NCBI GenBank assembly: GCA_024638765.1
Contig: JAHEJT010000008.1
Coordinates: 1-64,000 of the forward strand
DNA length: 64,000 nt
Direction of reading: 5' to 3'
DNA from: Verrucomicrobiales bacterium
GTDB lineage: Bacteria; Verrucomicrobiota; Verrucomicrobiia; Verrucomicrobiales; DEV007
The notes below the pieces were generated by a model. The model saw nothing but the letters and a program-made list of their open reading frames with translations, was not told the origin of the DNA and searched no databases. This document shows, in pieces, positions 61,354 through 64,000 of the stretch. Position numbers and translations under genes: made by a program. Position 1 is the first letter of the stretch. The number at the start of each line of letters is the position of its first letter.

Positions 61354-62382
61354 TCAGGCATCGGTGCTGGTTACCTTACGCAGAAACGCCAACTCGGACA
61401 AAACCTTACCGGCGCCTTCGGCAACCGCGCTCAGGGGATCCTCCGCAATATGAACCGGCAAACCTGTCTCTTCCATCAGCAGCTTGTCCAACCCCCGCAA
61501 CAATGCCCCCCCGCCCGCCAGCACCAGCCCGCGATCCACCAGGTCCGCCGAAAGCTCCGGCGGACAACGCTCCAATGTTACCCGTACCGAATCTATAATC
61601 GTGTTCAAGGCATCCAGAATAGCCTCACGCACTTCCTGGGACGTCACCGTTATCGTCTTCGGAAGCCCCGCCACCAGGTCGCGGCCCTTGACCTCGATGG
61701 AACTTTCTTTCCCCGTCGGATACGCCGACCCTATGCGGATCTTAATGTCCTCCGCAGTGCGCTCCCCGATCATGAGATTGTAAGCGCGCTTCATGTATTG
61801 TTCGATGGCCTCATCCAGCTCGTCCCCCGCCACCCGCACGCTCCGGCTGTATACAATCCCCGATAAGGATATCAAGGCCACCTCCGTCGTCCCTCCCCCG
61901 ATGTCCACAATCATGTTGCCCGAAGCATCCTGCACCGGCAGCCCCACCCCGATCGCCGCCGCCATCGGCTCTTCAATCAGGTAAACCTCCCGGGCCCCGG
62001 CCTGCTGGGCCGATTCCTTGACCGCCCGCTTCTCCACCTCCGTGATCCCCGAGGGCACCGCGATCACCACCCGCGGTCGCACCATCCCGCGCCGGTTGTG
62101 CGCCTTGCGAATAAAGTGACGCAGCATCGCTTCAGTCACCTCGAAATCCGCGATCACCCCGTCTTTCAATGGCCGGATCGCAACGATGTTCCCCGGAGTC
62201 CGCCCGAGCATCCGCTTGGCGTCATCCCCCACCGCGAGCACCTCATTGGTCCCCACTCGTACCGCAACCACGGACGGCTCCCGAAGCACGATGCCGTGAT
62301 CCTTTACGTATACCAGGGTATTCGCCGTTCCCAGATCAATTCCGATGTCACTGGCAAAAAACCCGAAAAGTTTTCCAAACAT
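61354..62382 (-). CDS. mreB: Rod shape-determining actin MreB
   Basis: A 342-residue actin homologue. Phosphate 1 loop [11 protein letters not shown], connect 1 and [10 protein letters not shown], phosphate 2 [12 protein letters not shown] and the adenosine motif [12 protein letters not shown] are all present. The ATG at 62380-62382 begins the amphipathic N-terminus MFGKLFGFF that would bind membrane; the in-frame codons upstream lie in the non-coding leader. It is the first gene of mreBCD-mrdA. Confidence 0.97.
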   Translation of the reverse strand: MFGKLFGFFASDIGIDLGTANTLVYVKDHGIVLREPSVVAVRVGTNEVLAVGDDAKRMLGRTPGNIVAIRPLKDGVIADFEVTEAMLRHFIRKAHNRRGMVRPRVVIAVPSGITEVEKRAVKESAQQAGAREVYLIEEPMAAAIGVGLPVQDASGNMIVDIGGGTTEVALISLSGIVYSRSVRVAGDELDEAIEQYMKRAYNLMIGERTAEDIKIRIGSAYPTGKESSIEVKGRDLVAGLPKTITVTSQEVREAILDALNTIIDSVRVTLERCPPELSADLVDRGLVLAGGGALLRGLDKLLMEETGLPVHIAEDPLSAVAEGAGKVLSELAFLRKVTSTDA

Positions 62383-62702
62383 GAAAATTTCAATTAAAGA
62401 AAGCCCGCGAAGATGCGCAATACCGCGCGAGATTAGCCTGCTTTCGCTTTTGTGCAACGAGCGTGTGTGGAGCGCCGTCCCGACCCCTGCGCTTGGTCAA
62501 ATATCGAGGATGCTTGCAGGCCACCGTGTCTCTAAAGCCGAGGATATTAGGTTCGCCCTCACACCGCGTCAAGGCAAACCCCCGGGCGCGCACGCCGCAC
62601 GTGTCCGGCGCAGGCAGGGCCTCCGCTCCCATCCCGACACACGACCGGGAGGCCGGCCTCATCCAGTGCTCTGCGGCATCTTCCCGCGTCGTCAACGGTC
62701 GA
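62383..62702. other. Non-coding gap upstream of mreB
   Basis: This 320-bp region separates the co-oriented mreB and rfbD. No tRNA, RNA gene or credible ORF was seen. On the minus strand TTGCAC-16 nt-TAATCT lies about 60-90 bp before mreB and is a possible but weak sigma-70 promoter. Confidence 0.5.
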
Positions 62703-63599
62703 TCACGCTGGCGCCTTGCTCTTAAGGCGCGGCGCGAAATCATCCGCCACGAACGCCGCCACCGCCTCTTCCCATCCCCGGGGGCGCGTGCCTGTCAATT
62801 TGGTATATCGCTCCGTCGACATCGCCGTGTGCCGTGGCCGCACGGCCACAAAGCGCTCTAAGTCCTCCATGGCAATTCCCTCCACCTCCCGCGCCTTCAG
62901 GGGAAAACCCAATCCAGCTGCACAATCGAGCGCCACCTGGCCATATTCCCGCCAGGAACACCGGCCCCGGTTGCTCAGATGTAAGATTCCGCCCGCGGAC
63001 CCCGCCCCAAGCAACGGGCGCAGCAATTCAGCGAATTCCGGCGCGTAGGTCGGCGTGGACCACTTGTCCTCGATGGCTTCTACCCGCTCCTTCTCCAGCG
63101 CCGATTCCAGGATGTAATCGATGAAAGAGGGACGGTCGGGCCCGAAGACCCACGAGGTCCGCACCACCAGGATTTCTCCGCTGACCCCGAGCACAGCTTC
63201 TTCTCCCGCCAGCTTGGAGCGGCCGTAAACGCCCAGCGGATTCGGCGGGTCCGACTCCCGCCGAGGTCCCTCGTCCCGCCCGTCGAAAACATAGTCCGTG
63301 CTGATGTGTATCATCCGGGCAGCCTTCTCCCGGCAAATTTCCGCCAGCAGACCCGGGGCCTGTGCGTTAACCGCGAAGGCCTCCGCTTCGTGATCCTCAC
63401 AGTAATCGACGTTGGTCAATGCCGCCGGATTCAGGAGCACCTCGAACTCCTCCCCGCCCAACCGGCGCCGGATCTCCTCCCCATCCGCCAGATCCAGGTC
63501 GGCGTGATTCAAGCCCAGCACCTCGTGATCCAGGGCGGCGTATCTCCGGGCCAACGCGGCACCCAGCCGTCCACCGCTTCCTACTACTACGATCTTCAT
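62703..63599 (-). CDS. rfbD: dTDP-4-dehydrorhamnose reductase
   Basis: A 298-residue NAD(P)-dependent SDR of the RmlD type that makes dTDP-L-rhamnose. Nucleotide loop VVGSGGRLGAALA at the N-terminus, then NPAALTNVDYCEDH, HISTDYVFDG and the catalytic YGRSK. VVRTSWVFG is also typical. The ATG at 63597-63599 has a GGAAG ribosome binding site. rfbA, B and C are not in the window, so the pathway's other genes are elsewhere. It is divergent from a cysteine-cluster protein with only 30 bp between the starts. Confidence 0.9.
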   Translation of the reverse strand: MKIVVVGSGGRLGAALARRYAALDHEVLGLNHADLDLADGEEIRRRLGGEEFEVLLNPAALTNVDYCEDHEAEAFAVNAQAPGLLAEICREKAARMIHISTDYVFDGRDEGPRRESDPPNPLGVYGRSKLAGEEAVLGVSGEILVVRTSWVFGPDRPSFIDYILESALEKERVEAIEDKWSTPTYAPEFAELLRPLLGAGSAGGILHLSNRGRCSWREYGQVALDCAAGLGFPLKAREVEGIAMEDLERFVAVRPRHTAMSTERYTKLTGTRPRGWEEAVAAFVADDFAPRLKSKAPA

Positions 63600-63629
63600 A
63601 TCTTCCACTCTTCGATGATTCACCCCGCA

Positions 63630-64000
63630 ATGACCAGCATATGTTGGGACCTTTTCCTCATTGATGGAACTGCCGCAATTTCACTAAATGCCGGCATCGC
63701 GTCCGCCGACACATCCAATGCCGGGATTCCAGCCAAGGTTTATTACCAATGCCAGCGCTGCGCAAATTGCTGCCGCTGGCCCGGAGAAGTGATCCTGGGG
63801 CCGGAGGACATTCCCGCCATCGCTCGTCACCTCGAAATCCCCGAAGAGGATTTTATCAAGCACTTCACGCGCTTGCGCCGAAATCGCACGGGGCTTTGCC
63901 TTGAAGAAAAATCCAACGGCGAGTGCATCTTCCTCGAGGGGATTGACTGCATCGTTAACCAGGTCAAACCTGGTCAATGCCGCGGTTTCCCTAACAAGTG
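63630..64000 (+). CDS. YkgJ-type CxxCxxCC cysteine-cluster protein, 5' part
   Basis: From the ATG at 63630-63632 an open frame runs 123 codons to the window end without a stop. It contains the cluster CQRCANCC (residues about 41-48), followed by RWPGEVILGPEDIPAIA and further cysteines near residues 89, 98, 106 and 117. This is the pattern of the UPF0153/YkgJ zinc- or iron-chelating family, whose function is unknown. The 30-residue leader before the cluster is longer than usual and could be shortened by an internal start. The C-terminus lies beyond the window. Confidence 0.85.
   Translation, partial: MTSICWDLFLIDGTAAISLNAGIASADTSNAGIPAKVYYQCQRCANCCRWPGEVILGPEDIPAIARHLEIPEEDFIKHFTRLRRNRTGLCLEEKSNGECIFLEGIDCIVNQVKPGQCRGFPNK

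Noticed and set aside
63684-63977. Minus-strand ORF at the window end
   Set aside because: Antisense to the CxxCxxCC cysteine-cluster frame, which starts at 63630 and has clear family motifs.

Overview
The window is a roughly 60% G+C bacterial chromosome segment, almost fully coding and dominated by cell-envelope genes. Several traits point to the phylum Verrucomicrobia, most plausibly an Opitutae/Puniceicoccales-type lineage. These are a dcw cluster with a LysM-protein gene between murD and ftsW, MurC fused to MurB, a PspA-AAA+ ATPase pair, an SHD1-like exported protein, a GldA/F/G-DUF4340 transporter cassette, and Nth and UDG variants unlike the proteobacterial ones. This assignment rests on gene content recalled from memory; no rRNA gene is present to confirm it.

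Layout. 0-12.8 kb: a partial exported SHD1-like protein, an MBL-fold hydrolase, Tsp/Prc protease, uracil phosphoribosyltransferase, a YggS/PLPBP protein, ManA, a DUF2064 glycosyltransferase, FtsK, a RodZ-like protein, a blue-copper protein, a SHOCT protein and a CoA-binding protein. 12.8-17.9 kb: a four-gene Gld-type ABC transporter operon. 18-25.8 kb: Xth, MnmA, a hypothetical protein, a genuine formylglycine-generating enzyme, an exported ClpP-like serine protease, Nth and a 3D-domain lipoprotein, with most of the window's small repeats between them. 26-29.5 kb: a pspA-AAA+ ATPase operon and a family-4-like uracil-DNA glycosylase. 29.7-49.6 kb: a complete dcw cluster on the minus strand (mraZ-rsmH-ftsL-ftsI-murE-murF-mraY-murD-lysM-ftsW-murG-murC/B-ddl-ftsQ-ftsA-ftsZ), tightly packed with two ATGA overlaps. 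50-57.6 kb: hisD, an RlmI-like methyltransferase, a phospho-sugar mutase, lnt and rng. 57.6-62.4 kb: mreB-mreC-mreD-mrdA, running on into rng. 62.7-64 kb: rfbD and the start of a YkgJ-type cysteine-cluster protein.

How the genes work together. The dcw genes make UDP-MurNAc-pentapeptide (MurB to MurF, Ddl), build lipid II (MraY, MurG) and assemble the divisome (FtsZ, A, Q, L, I, W). The mre genes with PBP2 and the RodZ-like protein drive side-wall growth. FtsK couples chromosome segregation to division. Prc, Lnt, the 3D lipoprotein and PspA serve envelope maintenance.

Most notable observations. (1) FtsZ has a non-canonical T7 catalytic loop: HIGLDD replaces NxDxxD. (2) Four 10-bp-phased TGGG-type MraZ boxes lie directly upstream of mraZ. 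(3) A PspA (ESCRT-III superfamily) gene sits next to an AAA+ ATPase with a Vps4-like W-V-G pore loop. (4) Both Fe-S base-excision-repair enzymes have altered cluster cysteines. (5) An exported coiled-coil ClpP-like protease keeps its full catalytic triad. (6) Small repeats, including a 183-bp MITE-like element with 10-bp terminal inverted repeats, fill intergenic gaps and supply the stop codons of two genes. No tRNA, rRNA, CRISPR array, transposase or prophage was seen.
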